Shown: piece by piece, positions 20,670 to 29,601 of the stretch | Layout: the number at the start of each line of letters is the position of its first letter | Numbering within the stretch: position 1 is the stretch's first letter | DNA from: Gammaproteobacteria bacterium | GTDB lineage: Bacteria; Pseudomonadota; Gammaproteobacteria; Enterobacterales; Kangiellaceae | NCBI GenBank assembly: GCA_013373545.1 | Contig: JABXHQ010000082.1 | Coordinates: 16,438-80,437 of the forward strand | Reading direction: 5' to 3' | Length of the DNA: 64,000 nt | Translations under genes and position numbers: made by a program | Notes under the pieces: generated by a model | The model's input: the letters and a program-made list of their open reading frames with translations, nothing else | What the model was told of the DNA's origin: nothing | Database searches by the model: none

Positions 20670-21653
20670 TTAAGTGGGTTCAATTTCGCGAATATGGCGG
20701 CCAACTGATAACCAGCTGCCCAATAAGCCAAGTCCGGTGGCGATGCCAATTAGCTGTAGTGCCTCGAACAGCCCAAGGCCACTAAGCTGAAATTGACTCT
20801 CATACAGCCCCGCTAAATTACGTACCGGATCTTTCAGCCAGAGCACGCTAAGGTTGACCAAAAGCCAACTGATGGTTCCGGCTAGAATGCCGTACCACAG
20901 GCCTGAATAAAGAAAAGGCCGGCGGATAAATGCATCGGTTGCTCCGACTAGTTTGATGATTTGGATTTCCTCGCGTTTGTTTTGAATTGCGAGGCGAATG
21001 GTATTACCGACAATTAACAGTACCGCGAGCCCAAGCAAAACGCCCAATGCACTTACCGCTCGTTGTGCGATATCCATCATACTGTAAAGTTTGCGCACCC
21101 ACTGCAAATCGAGCTGAGCGAGTTCAATTTCCGGCATGGCTTGCAGCTCGCTCAGTAAATCGGCCGACGCTTGTGGTGAGCTATGCGCTTGTGTGGGTGT
21201 CACGACTAAGGTGTCGGGAAGCGGATTGTCGTCTAGCAGCGCAATAGCATCGCCGAATCCCGATAGAGATTGAAACTCTGCCAAGCCTTCTGCTTTCGGA
21301 ATGTACAGCACTGCAGCTATTTTGGGGGAGCGTTCTAAGTCACTGGTAAGTCGGGTAATTTGTTGGCTACTGAGCTGAGGTTTTAAGAACAACGATATTT
21401 GTGTGGCATTGTCCCAGCCACTGGACACTGCTTGGGCATTCTTAAGGAAAACATGAAAAGCGGCCGGCATTGCCAGCGCGATGGCGAGAACCGCAATGGT
21501 CATTAGGCTCGACAATGGCGTTCGAAACAACTCAGAAAGTCCTTTTCGACACTCAAGACTGTGCTGCCTTAGGCCCATCGCAATGCGCGACGAAAAAGTG
21601 CTGCCACTTGATAATTGAGCGCCTTTATTCGATTTTTCTTTTTGCTGGCTCAT
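20670..21653 (-). CDS. ftsX: Cell division protein FtsX (ABC-type permease)
   Basis: FtsX pairs with FtsE at the septum and, through its periplasmic domain, activates the EnvC-amidase system that splits peptidoglycan. The 327 aa protein has a polar cytoplasmic N-terminus, TM1 at residues ~45-70 (SLMTIAVLAIALAMPAAF), a periplasmic domain of ~100 residues, then three C-terminal membrane segments including GVLLGLAVLLIVGNTIRLAI and GLWYGILAGTISWLLVNL. Its start overlaps the ftsE stop by 4 bases (ATGA). Confidence 0.96.
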   Translation of the reverse strand: MSQQKEKSNKGAQLSSGSTFSSRIAMGLRQHSLECRKGLSELFRTPLSSLMTIAVLAIALAMPAAFHVFLKNAQAVSSGWDNATQISLFLKPQLSSQQITRLTSDLERSPKIAAVLYIPKAEGLAEFQSLSGFGDAIALLDDNPLPDTLVVTPTQAHSSPQASADLLSELQAMPEIELAQLDLQWVRKLYSMMDIAQRAVSALGVLLGLAVLLIVGNTIRLAIQNKREEIQIIKLVGATDAFIRRPFLYSGLWYGILAGTISWLLVNLSVLWLKDPVRNLAGLYESQFQLSGLGLFEALQLIGIATGLGLLGSWLSVGRHIREIEPT

Positions 21654-22336
21654 GATGACGCGCCTCCATTGGCTTGCAGTCCATCTTGAATCAACTGGCC
21701 TTCTTTTAAGGTCATTACCCGGTGCGGCAAGCGTGCGATCAGGCCTAAATCATGCGACGCAATGAGCACACTGACACCCACTTGGTTAAATTGTTCGAAC
21801 AGCGCCATAATCTCGGCTGATAACTCTGGATCCAGGTTTCCCGTCGGCTCATCCGCTAACAAAAGCGGTGGCTTATTGACCACAGCACGGGCGATACCAA
21901 CTCTTTGCTGCTCCCCGCCTGATAGCATGATTGGGTATAACTTTTCTTTCGATAGCAACCCAACTTTATCCAACGCAGCTCGCACGCGGCGTCCGATTTC
22001 TTTGTGAGGATGGCCAGCGATGACTAACGGCAAGGCGACATTGTCAAAAATCGTACGATCGAAAAGTAAACGATGATCTTGAAAGATCATCCCGATATTG
22101 CGGCGAATGTAAGGGATTTTACGTTTGCCAATACGACCAACGTTACGACCATCGATAATAACCTGACCGGAAGTTGGCTTTTCCATTACGCAAATCAATT
22201 TAAGTAGGGTACTTTTACCGGCGCCGGAGTGTCCGGTCAAAAATGACATCTCACCGCTACCTAGTGTAAACGTCACATTTCTGAGTGCTTCGTGTCCATT
22301 AGGATAGCGTTTTGAGACTTCGTTAAATTGAATCAT
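21650..22336 (-). CDS. ftsE: Cell division ATP-binding protein FtsE
   Basis: FtsE is the cytoplasmic ATPase of the FtsEX complex. The 228 aa protein shows MIQFNEVSKRYPNG, Walker A GHSGAGKSTLLKL, the Q-loop in IGMIFQDHRLL, signature LSGGEQQRVGIARA, Walker B LLLADEPTGNLDPE and the switch histidine in IASHD. All are intact. It lies 10 bases after ftsY and is probably translationally coupled to ftsX. Confidence 0.97.
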   Translation of the reverse strand: MIQFNEVSKRYPNGHEALRNVTFTLGSGEMSFLTGHSGAGKSTLLKLICVMEKPTSGQVIIDGRNVGRIGKRKIPYIRRNIGMIFQDHRLLFDRTIFDNVALPLVIAGHPHKEIGRRVRAALDKVGLLSKEKLYPIMLSGGEQQRVGIARAVVNKPPLLLADEPTGNLDPELSAEIMALFEQFNQVGVSVLIASHDLGLIARLPHRVMTLKEGQLIQDGLQANGGASS

Positions 22337-22346
22337 AAGTTTTTTA

Positions 22347-23414
22347 TTATTGTTCAGCTACGTCAAATAACGCGTTAATAAACTCAGTGGCATTAAACGC
22401 CCTGAGGTCGTCGAGTCCTTCACCCACCCCAATAAAACGAATCGGAGTTTGAGTTTTGCGCGCTAGCGCAAAGATTACCCCACCTTTTGCGGTACCGTCT
22501 AGTTTAGTCAAGGTAATACCGGTTAGGCCGATGGCTTTGCTAAATTGTTCGGCTTGATTCAAAGCGTTTTGTCCAGTTCCAGCATCGAGAACCAGCATGA
22601 CTTCATGTGGCGCATGCGCATCTAATTTCCCAAGCACTCGCTTAACCTTAGCGAGCTCATCCATAAGATTAGCTTTGGTGTGCAGTCGTCCAGCCGTGTC
22701 AGCGATGAGTACATCGACGTTCTTTGATTGCGCTGAAGCCAATGCGTCGTAAATAACGGATGCTGAATCGGCACCTTCTTGCTGCGCGACCACCGGGATT
22801 TGGTTGCGCTGCCCCCAAACTTGTAACTGTTCGGTGGCCGCCGCGCGGAAGGTATCCCCCGCCGCTAACATCACTGATAACCCTTGTCGCTTATATTGCT
22901 GAGCCAATTTGCCAATGGTCGTGGTTTTCCCAACGCCATTGACCCCCACCATTAAAATGACGAAAGGACCTTGATGATCTGGTGGAATTTCTAACCGCTG
23001 CTCGACGGGCTCAATCATCGCTTGCAGTAATTGTTGCAAACGCGCCATCAGCGCCGACGCGTCGCTTAACTCGTTGCGTCTAGTTTGCTCGGTTAATTGC
23101 TGAATAATTTCGGTGGTAGCGTCAATTCCGATATCCGCCATCAGCAGTTGGGTTTCAATTTCTTCGAGTAAGTCATCGTCTATTTGCTTGCGACCAAGAA
23201 CCAGTGAGGCCAAACCATCGGCAAATCCGCTTCGAGTTTTGCTTAGGCCTTGTTTAAGGCGCGCAAAAAAACCGGCTTCGCTCTCAGGTTTCGTTTGCGT
23301 CTCCGGTTGCGCGGCGTTTTCGGTGTTCGGGTCATCCGTCTGGCTTTGTTCTTTTTTTAACCAGCCAAACAATCCGCCAGATTTTTTCGGTTTAGAATCA
23401 GTTTTATCAGACAT
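22347..23414 (-). CDS. ftsY: Signal recognition particle receptor FtsY
   Basis: FtsY receives SRP-ribosome complexes at the inner membrane. The 355 aa protein has a short, charged, glutamine-rich A domain (~60 residues, much shorter than E. coli), the N domain, and the SRP GTPase domain with G1 GVNGVGKTTTIGKLA, DTAGRLHTKANLM and TKLDGTAKGGVIF. FGWLKKEQ at residues ~18-25 may form part of a membrane-targeting helix. First gene of ftsY-ftsE-ftsX, divergent from rsmD. Confidence 0.97.
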   Translation of the reverse strand: MSDKTDSKPKKSGGLFGWLKKEQSQTDDPNTENAAQPETQTKPESEAGFFARLKQGLSKTRSGFADGLASLVLGRKQIDDDLLEEIETQLLMADIGIDATTEIIQQLTEQTRRNELSDASALMARLQQLLQAMIEPVEQRLEIPPDHQGPFVILMVGVNGVGKTTTIGKLAQQYKRQGLSVMLAAGDTFRAAATEQLQVWGQRNQIPVVAQQEGADSASVIYDALASAQSKNVDVLIADTAGRLHTKANLMDELAKVKRVLGKLDAHAPHEVMLVLDAGTGQNALNQAEQFSKAIGLTGITLTKLDGTAKGGVIFALARKTQTPIRFIGVGEGLDDLRAFNATEFINALFDVAEQ

Positions 23415-23523
23415 AGTAAATCGAAGTTGAGTTTCCCTGTCGGCTGACAGCGCTTATAATGTTGGGGTAATTTAACCGCATATCGTACCATTAATCGAAT
23501 CAAAGCCATAGTGAGATGTCAGC

Positions 23524-24132
23524 ATGATCCATCAAAATAAGCGTCGTCCTGTTAAAGGAGGCCGAGTCGGTCAAGTTCGCATCATTGGTGGGCGCTGGAA
23601 GGGAAGACGACTTAAGTTTGTCGAGGTGAATGGCCTACGCCCAACGTTGGATCGAGTGCGAGAAACCTTATTTAACTGGTTAATGTATGATGTTGCTGGC
23701 GCGCGCTGTTTAGACTTGTTCGCTGGTAGCGCAGCGATTGGTATAGAAGCATTATCGCGTGGTGCTAAAGAAGTCGTTTTTGTCGAAAAAAACAAGAAGG
23801 CAGCTGATTACATTCATCACAACCTCAAAGAGTTAGCCTTTACTAATGCGCGAGTATTCAATACCAGCGCTGAAGTGGTTTTGAAAAAAAATGAACAACC
23901 CTACGATATTATTTTTATCGATCCGCCATTTTATCAAGATTTCCTCGATAAGATTTTACAAGGACTTAATATACCGGCGTTCGTTCACGAAGGAACCCTA
24001 GTTTACGTTGAACGAGAGCGCCATAGCGATGACATTACGGTTCCGGACAATTGGCAGCTGGAAAAATCTAAGCAAGTCGGCGGCCTAGAATTTTATTTAT
24101 ATCGTGTCACTGTTGCAGAGTCAGGACTATAA
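23524..24132 (+). CDS. rsmD: 16S rRNA m2G966 methyltransferase RsmD
   Basis: RsmD methylates N2 of G966 in 16S rRNA. The 202 aa protein has a basic N-terminus, the RIIGGRWKGRRL and LRPTLDRVRETLFNWL family blocks, the SAM-binding DLFAGSAAIGIEALSRGA, and the catalytic motif IFIDPPFY. It is divergent from ftsY, the usual order in gammaproteobacteria. A TATAAT lies at 23455-23460, but no good -35 sits at standard distance. Confidence 0.95.
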   Translation: MIHQNKRRPVKGGRVGQVRIIGGRWKGRRLKFVEVNGLRPTLDRVRETLFNWLMYDVAGARCLDLFAGSAAIGIEALSRGAKEVVFVEKNKKAADYIHHNLKELAFTNARVFNTSAEVVLKKNEQPYDIIFIDPPFYQDFLDKILQGLNIPAFVHEGTLVYVERERHSDDITVPDNWQLEKSKQVGGLEFYLYRVTVAESGL

Positions 24133-24134
24133 AC

Positions 24135-25964
24135 TTGTTTAAATTTTTTGAACGTTTGACCAAGCCGTTTCCGAGTGCAGAGCCGACCCAGCCACCACAA
24201 GGAATATTTCAGTTTTGTCGGCACTACACCAAAGGAATGGAGCGACCACTGATAATAATGTCGCTGTTAACTGCGCTGATGGCAGTTATTGAAGTGTCAT
24301 TATTTGGCTTTATGGGAAATACGGTTGATTGGCTTACTCAGTACGAGCCAGACGCGTTTTTTGCTGCCCAATGGCCAACTTTATTAGCACTGGGTATTGT
24401 ACTTGTCGTTATTTTACCATTATTGGTTTGGCTACATTCCAACATTACTCATCAATCTTTGTTGGGTAATTATCCGATGAGTATTCGTTGGCGAGCGCAT
24501 CAATATTTACTCAAACAAAGCATTGGTTTCTATCAAAATGACTTTGCCGGTCGTGTTGCGACTAAAGTAATGCAAACCTCGCTTGCTGTGCGCGAAACCG
24601 TTATGAAGTTAATGGATGTTTTGTTGTACATCACCATCTACTTTATTAGCGCTTTGATTTTACTCGCAATGGCGCATTATTGGTTGATGTTAGTCATGGT
24701 AGTTTGGTTAATTGGATATTCACTGATTCAATATTACTTTTTGCCACGGCTAAAACGCATTTCAGCGGCGCAAGCCGACGCACGCTCATTAATGACAGGT
24801 CGAATTGTTGACAGTTACAGCAATATTGCCACGGTTAAGCTGTTCGCTCATACCGATAGTGAAGCTCAGTATGCCAAAGAAAGTATGAGTGGCTTTTTGG
24901 AAACCGTTTACGGACAAATGCGCTTGGTAACCTTGTTAAGCTTTTGTGTGCAAGCGCTTAACTACAGTTTGGTTTTTGTCACCGCGCTTACGGCGATTTA
25001 TTTGTGGACTCAAGGGCAAGTGTCGCCGGGTGAAACGGCAATAGCAATCAGTCTTGCGCTGCGCCTAAACGGAATGTCGCAATGGATCATGTGGGAAATT
25101 TCGAGCTTATTTGAAAACATCGGAGCCGTTGCTGATGGAGCGACGACGCTATCCAAACCGCGAGAAGTGCTCGATTGCGACGATGCAACACCGATTAAAA
25201 TACACTCGGGTAAAATTGAGTTTTCGAATGTTGCCTTTCATTATGGCAAAGCCGCCGGTGTCTTAGAGCAATTTAATTTAACCATTCAGCCGGGCGAAAA
25301 AATAGGGTTGGTTGGTAAAAGTGGTGCTGGAAAATCCACCCTGGTAAATTTGCTGCTGCGTTTTTATGATGTTGAGAGCGGTGAGATTCTGATTGATGAA
25401 CAGCCAATTAAATTAGCACAGCAAGAGTCTTTACGGGCGCAGATAGGTATGGTGACGCAAGATACATCATTGCTTCACCGATCGGTACGAGAGAACATTT
25501 TATATGGGCGGCCTGACGCAACTGAACAAGAATTGTGGCGTGCTATTCAATTGGCAGAAGCCGACGAATTCATTGCTCACCTTGAAGACCCTCATGGCAA
25601 CAAAGGATTGGATGCCGAAGTTGGCGAGCGTGGTGTTAAGCTTTCCGGCGGCCAGCGGCAGCGCATCGCGATTGCTCGAGTATTGTTGAAAGATGCTCCT
25701 ATTTTGGTGTTAGACGAAGCAACCTCTGCGTTAGATTCAGAAGTTGAAGCCGCGATTCAAAGTAGTTTGGAAAAGTTGATGCAAGGCAAAACGGTCATTG
25801 CTATTGCCCATCGACTATCGACCATTGCGGCTATGGATCGGCTGGTGGTTTTAGATCAAGGTCAGATTGTTGAGCAAGGCAGTCATCGTGAGTTACTGCA
25901 AAAAAATGGTGTTTATGCACAGCTATGGGCGCATCAAACCGGTGGGTTTTTGGGTGAATCCTAG
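24135..25964 (+). CDS. ABC-type exporter, fused permease and ATPase (MsbA/MDR class)
   Basis: A 609 aa half-size ABC exporter: a six-helix transmembrane domain (residues ~40-320) and an ATPase domain with Walker A VGKSGAGKSTLVNLL, signature LSGGQRQRIAIARVLL, Walker B ILVLDEATSALDSE and the IAIAHRLSTI switch region. It should act as a homodimer; the substrate is not predictable. The TTG start at 24135 is chosen because the segment FFERLTKPFP resembles the N-terminus of this subfamily and follows rsmD by 2 bases. An internal ATG at ~24237 is possible. It ends one base from rsmJ. Confidence 0.9.
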   Translation: MFKFFERLTKPFPSAEPTQPPQGIFQFCRHYTKGMERPLIIMSLLTALMAVIEVSLFGFMGNTVDWLTQYEPDAFFAAQWPTLLALGIVLVVILPLLVWLHSNITHQSLLGNYPMSIRWRAHQYLLKQSIGFYQNDFAGRVATKVMQTSLAVRETVMKLMDVLLYITIYFISALILLAMAHYWLMLVMVVWLIGYSLIQYYFLPRLKRISAAQADARSLMTGRIVDSYSNIATVKLFAHTDSEAQYAKESMSGFLETVYGQMRLVTLLSFCVQALNYSLVFVTALTAIYLWTQGQVSPGETAIAISLALRLNGMSQWIMWEISSLFENIGAVADGATTLSKPREVLDCDDATPIKIHSGKIEFSNVAFHYGKAAGVLEQFNLTIQPGEKIGLVGKSGAGKSTLVNLLLRFYDVESGEILIDEQPIKLAQQESLRAQIGMVTQDTSLLHRSVRENILYGRPDATEQELWRAIQLAEADEFIAHLEDPHGNKGLDAEVGERGVKLSGGQRQRIAIARVLLKDAPILVLDEATSALDSEVEAAIQSSLEKLMQGKTVIAIAHRLSTIAAMDRLVVLDQGQIVEQGSHRELLQKNGVYAQLWAHQTGGFLGES

Positions 25965-25965
25965 T

Positions 25966-26706
25966 TTAAGTCAAATACACATCAAATCGATGTTTCTTCA
26001 TTTTTATTTGGTGAGTAGGTGCTTGATTGGCAAGAAATGGTGCTGACTGAGGTCGCTTGACGACGACGCGTTTGCGGGCTTTTTGTTTAGCCGCCAGCAG
26101 CAGTTCGTCGGCATCTAAGTCACTCCCGGCTAGTTGTTTAAATACCTGCATTTCTTTTTTAACCGCCGCAGATTTTTCGCGACTGGGATACATCGGGTCG
26201 AGGTAAATCACATCCGCCATTTCAGTGTGCTTGGCCGTTTGCAGATAATCTACGGCGTTGGCGTGGCTAAGCTTCCAGGATGGCTGTGGCGTATTAAGCT
26301 GATTCATGAGTCGGCGATGCGCATCTTCCAGTAGCGCGAAGATAATTGGTTGACGCTCAATTGAATGGACCTCGCAACCGAGCGACCAGAGTAAAAAAGA
26401 CTCTCTTCCCATTCCCGCAGTGGCATCAATGACCGAAGGCACTTGATCGCCTTTGATTCCGATGGCTTTGGCAACACCCTCTTTGCGGCCTCCGCCATGA
26501 TTGGCTCGATAGCGGAGCGCGCCATCAAGAAAGTCGAAGCAAACGGTAAAGTTTTGCTGCATCAGCTGACCGGTGAGTTGTAAGCAGTCATTAGTATTGT
26601 GGTCTAAACGCCAAAGATCATCAGATATCGTTAAGCTGGCTGGAGTGACCTGCTCAATATTGCAGCGTTGGCTAAGGCTATCACTGGTTGTTTGGATGGT
26701 GGGCAC
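25966..26706 (-). CDS. rsmJ: 16S rRNA m2G1516 methyltransferase RsmJ
   Basis: RsmJ (formerly YhiQ) methylates G1516 of 16S rRNA. The 246 aa protein has the YRANHGGGRKEGVAKA block, the SAM-binding DATAGMGRESFLLWSLGC, IERQPIIFALLEDAHRR, and the catalytic-region YLDPMYPSREKSAAVKKEM, all characteristic of RsmJ. The start is GTG at 26706 with a weak ribosome-binding site. In E. coli rsmJ follows prlC; here prlC is about 17 kb away. Confidence 0.93.
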   Translation of the reverse strand: MPTIQTTSDSLSQRCNIEQVTPASLTISDDLWRLDHNTNDCLQLTGQLMQQNFTVCFDFLDGALRYRANHGGGRKEGVAKAIGIKGDQVPSVIDATAGMGRESFLLWSLGCEVHSIERQPIIFALLEDAHRRLMNQLNTPQPSWKLSHANAVDYLQTAKHTEMADVIYLDPMYPSREKSAAVKKEMQVFKQLAGSDLDADELLLAAKQKARKRVVVKRPQSAPFLANQAPTHQIKMKKHRFDVYLT

Positions 26707-26764
26707 AGTGCTACTACCAAGAAAAAAGGCCAGTGTACCGGTCGTGACTCAATTGGTAAATTAG

Positions 26765-27049
26765 TTAGTCATTGTTTGCACTTAACTCGCGACGTGATAA
26801 TGCGCAGCGACCATTCGCGCAGTAGAGCTTACGCCCTTCTTGATAGCCTTTTTGATATTGTTGCGCATCAAAGTCTTCTGACGCTCCGCCGCGCACGACA
26901 TGATAATTATTGCGCCAGTTGGGCGATATTCCGGCTTGGCCTTCTTGCTTACCGATATTGTACCAATTGGACGTGGTGGCTTGTGGGATAACCCATTGAT
27001 TACAACCGGATAGCAGAGCGATGGTGCAGAAAAACAGCAAATAGCGCAT
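26765..27049 (-). CDS. Small lipoprotein, DUF2799-like
   Basis: A 94 aa predicted lipoprotein with lipobox ALLSGC (Cys16, Asn at +2). The mature part has the pattern of DUF2799 lipoproteins: NWYNIGKQEGQAG, then YQKGYQEGRKLYC and a cysteine-containing tail. The function of this family is unknown. An AAGGAGG lies before the ATG. It is upstream of rsmJ on the same strand and may share its transcript; it diverges from the MMPL operon. Confidence 0.75.
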   Translation of the reverse strand: MRYLLFFCTIALLSGCNQWVIPQATTSNWYNIGKQEGQAGISPNWRNNYHVVRGGASEDFDAQQYQKGYQEGRKLYCANGRCALSRRELSANND

Positions 27050-27162
27050 AGGGATAAAACCTCCTTGGTTATCTTTAAGTAAAGTTTAAAACCGCATATT
27101 TGCAACGCAATGACGCAAAAATTTTGTCTTTTAATCAATGCGTATTCGGCTTAGCAATTCAA

Positions 27163-27192
27163 TTGACATACCAACTGGTCTGTTTATATAAT
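27163..27192 (+). promoter_or_regulatory. Consensus sigma-70 promoter for the MMPL-LolA-tetR operon
   Basis: TTGACA (27163-27168) and TATAAT (27187-27192), both perfect, are separated by 18 bases. The predicted start is ~27199, giving a leader of about 70 bases before the MMPL ATG. A perfect promoter would be very strong unless repressed, and the spacer is almost entirely a palindrome (next entry). Confidence 0.85.
27166..27183. promoter_or_regulatory. Operator-like palindrome in the promoter spacer, probable TetR site
   Basis: The 18-base sequence ACATACCA-AC-TGGTCTGT is an inverted repeat with one mismatched pair outside the 2-base centre. It starts in the -35 hexamer and fills most of the spacer. 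TetR-family repressors often bind ACCA..TGGT-type palindromes at their own promoters. The TetR gene at 30375-31001 ends this operon, so autoregulation is the simplest inference. Confidence 0.65.
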
Positions 27193-27216
27193 CGCCGCCT
27201 ACAATCGTATTTTTTG

Positions 27217-27241
27217 CGATCATGACGGTTAATCATGATCG
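27217..27241. repeat. Perfect 9 bp inverted repeat in the MMPL leader
   Basis: CGATCATGA (27217-27225) and TCATGATCG (27233-27241) are separated by 7 bases. It lies between the promoter and the MMPL start, so it would form a stem-loop in the mRNA leader, or it could be a second protein-binding site. No U-run follows. Its arms also contain two extra ATG triplets. Confidence 0.5.
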
Positions 27242-27267
27242 AATACTCGAGTAATGGAGCTTGCTCA

Positions 27268-29601
27268 ATGTCTAAATCTTTAACTGTTCGATATGCCGAG
27301 TGGGTAATTCGAGCGCGCTGGTGGATCCTGCTTTTTTCTGTGCTCGGTTTGGTCGCAATGATGGCCGGCTTTCGCAATTTCGATTTTAAAAGCGACTATC
27401 GAATCTTCTTTTCTGAAGATAACCCTGAGCTAATTGCTTTTAACAACATGCAAGATACCTACTCGAAAGCTGATAACGTGATGTTTGTTATACAGCCTAA
27501 AGACGGTTCGGTTTTCACAAAAAGTACGCTCGAATCCATCGTTTGGTTAACTGAGCAAGCTTGGCAAACACCTTTATCAACGCGGGTTGATTCGATTACT
27601 AACTTTCAATACACCTATGCCGAAGAAGATTTTTTAACCGTTGAAAATCTGGTCGTTGATGGGCAAAGCTTAACTGAACAAGATCTCCAGCGAGTACGTG
27701 AAGTGGCGCTTAATGAACCTTTGTTGGCAGGTCGCTTGATTGCCCACGACGGTCTAACTACGGCGGTAAATGTAACCGTACAGATGCCCGACGATCCGCA
27801 GACCGAAGAAGAAAAAACGGCGGTGATGAAAGTAGCCGGATTTGCCCGTGATTTGGCCCAACAACTGCGCGAGCGCGATCCTAACTTAGAGGTTCGTTTG
27901 ACCGGAATGGTCATGATGAATGTGTCTTTTCCGGAGGCTACCCTTAAAGACTTATCGAGTTTATTGCCATTAATGGGGTTAGTCGTAGTCCCGCTATTTA
28001 TGTGGTTTATGGTGCGCACTGTCAGCGGAGTATTTGCGTCACTATTATTGAACTTGTTTGCTATTTTCGGCGCATGGGGGATGTTTTTTTGGCTCGGAGG
28101 TTATTTATCCGGGCCATCGATGAGCACACCTATCGTGATCTTAACCATGGGAGTCGCCGATGCGGTGCATATTTTGGTGACGTTCATTCAGCAAATTCGC
28201 CGCGGAGAAACGCGGCAGCAAGCGATGGTGGAATCATTGCGAATCAATATGCAACCGGTATTTTTGACCAGTTTAACAACGGTGATTGGCTTTTTGAGTA
28301 TGAACGCATCCGATGTTCCGCCGCTCCATGATTTTGGCAACATTATTGCCATCGGGGTCGCGCTCGCATTTATTTATTCGGTTACTTTCTTACCAGCCAT
28401 TATGATGGTATTGCCGCTAAAAGTTAACCCAAAAGAACCACGCGCCTATCATTGGATGGACAACCTCGGTGACTGGGTTATCGCAAAGCGTAAGTTGTTA
28501 TTGCCCAGTGTTGCGCTAATTTCAGTCGGCTTGGTTGCGTTTATTCCAAGCAATCAGTTGAATGATGAGTTTGTAAAATATTTCAGCGAAGAAGTTCCGT
28601 TTCGTGCAGATACCGATTTTACTAATGAACACTTAACGGGCATCTACAATGTTTTTGTTGCGGTGAAAACGGGTGAGAGCAATGGCATTTCCGCGCCCGA
28701 GTATTTGGCTGTGCTGGATAAGTTTAGCCAAGATGCCAAGCAGTGGCCCGAAGTACGCCATGTGGAGTCGTTGAGTCACATTATGAAACGGCTAAACAAA
28801 AATATGCACGGTGATGATGAACAATGGTACCGCTTGCCTGAAGATAAAGAGTTAGCCGCGCAATATTTATTAATGTACGAGTTTTCATTACCACAAGGGC
28901 TCGATCTGACTAATCAAATTGATCTTGATAAAAGTGCGGTAAGAGTAGGCTTAACTTTGTTTAATATGTCCTCTAATGAATTGCTAGCATTAGAGGAAAG
29001 AATTAATCAATGGTTCGCTCAACATGCTCCTCAATACGCAATTGATATTGCTAGCTCAAACTTAATGTTTGCCCATATTGGAGAGCGCAACATTAAGAGC
29101 AGTTTAGGAGGAACCGCTATTGCTTTGATTTTAATTTCATTGATACTAATGGTTGCACTGCGCTCATTTAAGCTCGGTATGCTCAGCTTAATTCCTAACT
29201 TATTGCCCGCCGCTATCGCGTTCGGTCTATGGGGAATTTTAGTTTCAAACGTAGGTATGGGATTATCGGTAGTTGTTGGCATGACCTTAGGCATTGTCGT
29301 TGATGATACCGTACACTTCTTAAGTAAGTACTTGCGGGCACGTCGAGAGAAAAATTTGAGTCCGCAAGAAGCGGTTCGTTATGCCTTTCAAACGGTTGGC
29401 ATGGCTTTAACAGTGACTACTATTGTCTTGGTTGCTGGCTTTATTATTATGACATTTTCCGATTTTACCATGAATAGCGACATGGGCTTGATGACCGCGA
29501 TTACCATCGCCGTTGCTTTATTGGTAGACTTTCTACTATTACCTCCCCTGTTAATAAAACTCGAGGAAAAATCACATGCAAAAACTGCTAATCACGCTTA
29601 G
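27268..29601 (+). CDS. MMPL/RND-family transporter
   Basis: A 777 aa inner-membrane RND-superfamily protein of the MMPL type: two repeated halves, each with one leading membrane helix, a periplasmic domain and a five-helix bundle. The proton-relay-type segments are present twice, as MGVADAVHILVTF in the first half and IVVDDTVHFLSKY in the second. MMPL proteins usually move lipids or hydrophobic compounds. Start ATG 27268 follows GGAGCTTGCTCA; an upstream ATG at 27235 falls inside the leader hairpin. The downstream LolA-like gene overlaps by 26 bases, which suggests a shared lipid-trafficking role. Confidence 0.9.
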   Translation: MSKSLTVRYAEWVIRARWWILLFSVLGLVAMMAGFRNFDFKSDYRIFFSEDNPELIAFNNMQDTYSKADNVMFVIQPKDGSVFTKSTLESIVWLTEQAWQTPLSTRVDSITNFQYTYAEEDFLTVENLVVDGQSLTEQDLQRVREVALNEPLLAGRLIAHDGLTTAVNVTVQMPDDPQTEEEKTAVMKVAGFARDLAQQLRERDPNLEVRLTGMVMMNVSFPEATLKDLSSLLPLMGLVVVPLFMWFMVRTVSGVFASLLLNLFAIFGAWGMFFWLGGYLSGPSMSTPIVILTMGVADAVHILVTFIQQIRRGETRQQAMVESLRINMQPVFLTSLTTVIGFLSMNASDVPPLHDFGNIIAIGVALAFIYSVTFLPAIMMVLPLKVNPKEPRAYHWMDNLGDWVIAKRKLLLPSVALISVGLVAFIPSNQLNDEFVKYFSEEVPFRADTDFTNEHLTGIYNVFVAVKTGESNGISAPEYLAVLDKFSQDAKQWPEVRHVESLSHIMKRLNKNMHGDDEQWYRLPEDKELAAQYLLMYEFSLPQGLDLTNQIDLDKSAVRVGLTLFNMSSNELLALEERINQWFAQHAPQYAIDIASSNLMFAHIGERNIKSSLGGTAIALILISLILMVALRSFKLGMLSLIPNLLPAAIAFGLWGILVSNVGMGLSVVVGMTLGIVVDDTVHFLSKYLRARREKNLSPQEAVRYAFQTVGMALTVTTIVLVAGFIIMTFSDFTMNSDMGLMTAITIAVALLVDFLLLPPLLIKLEEKSHAKTANHA

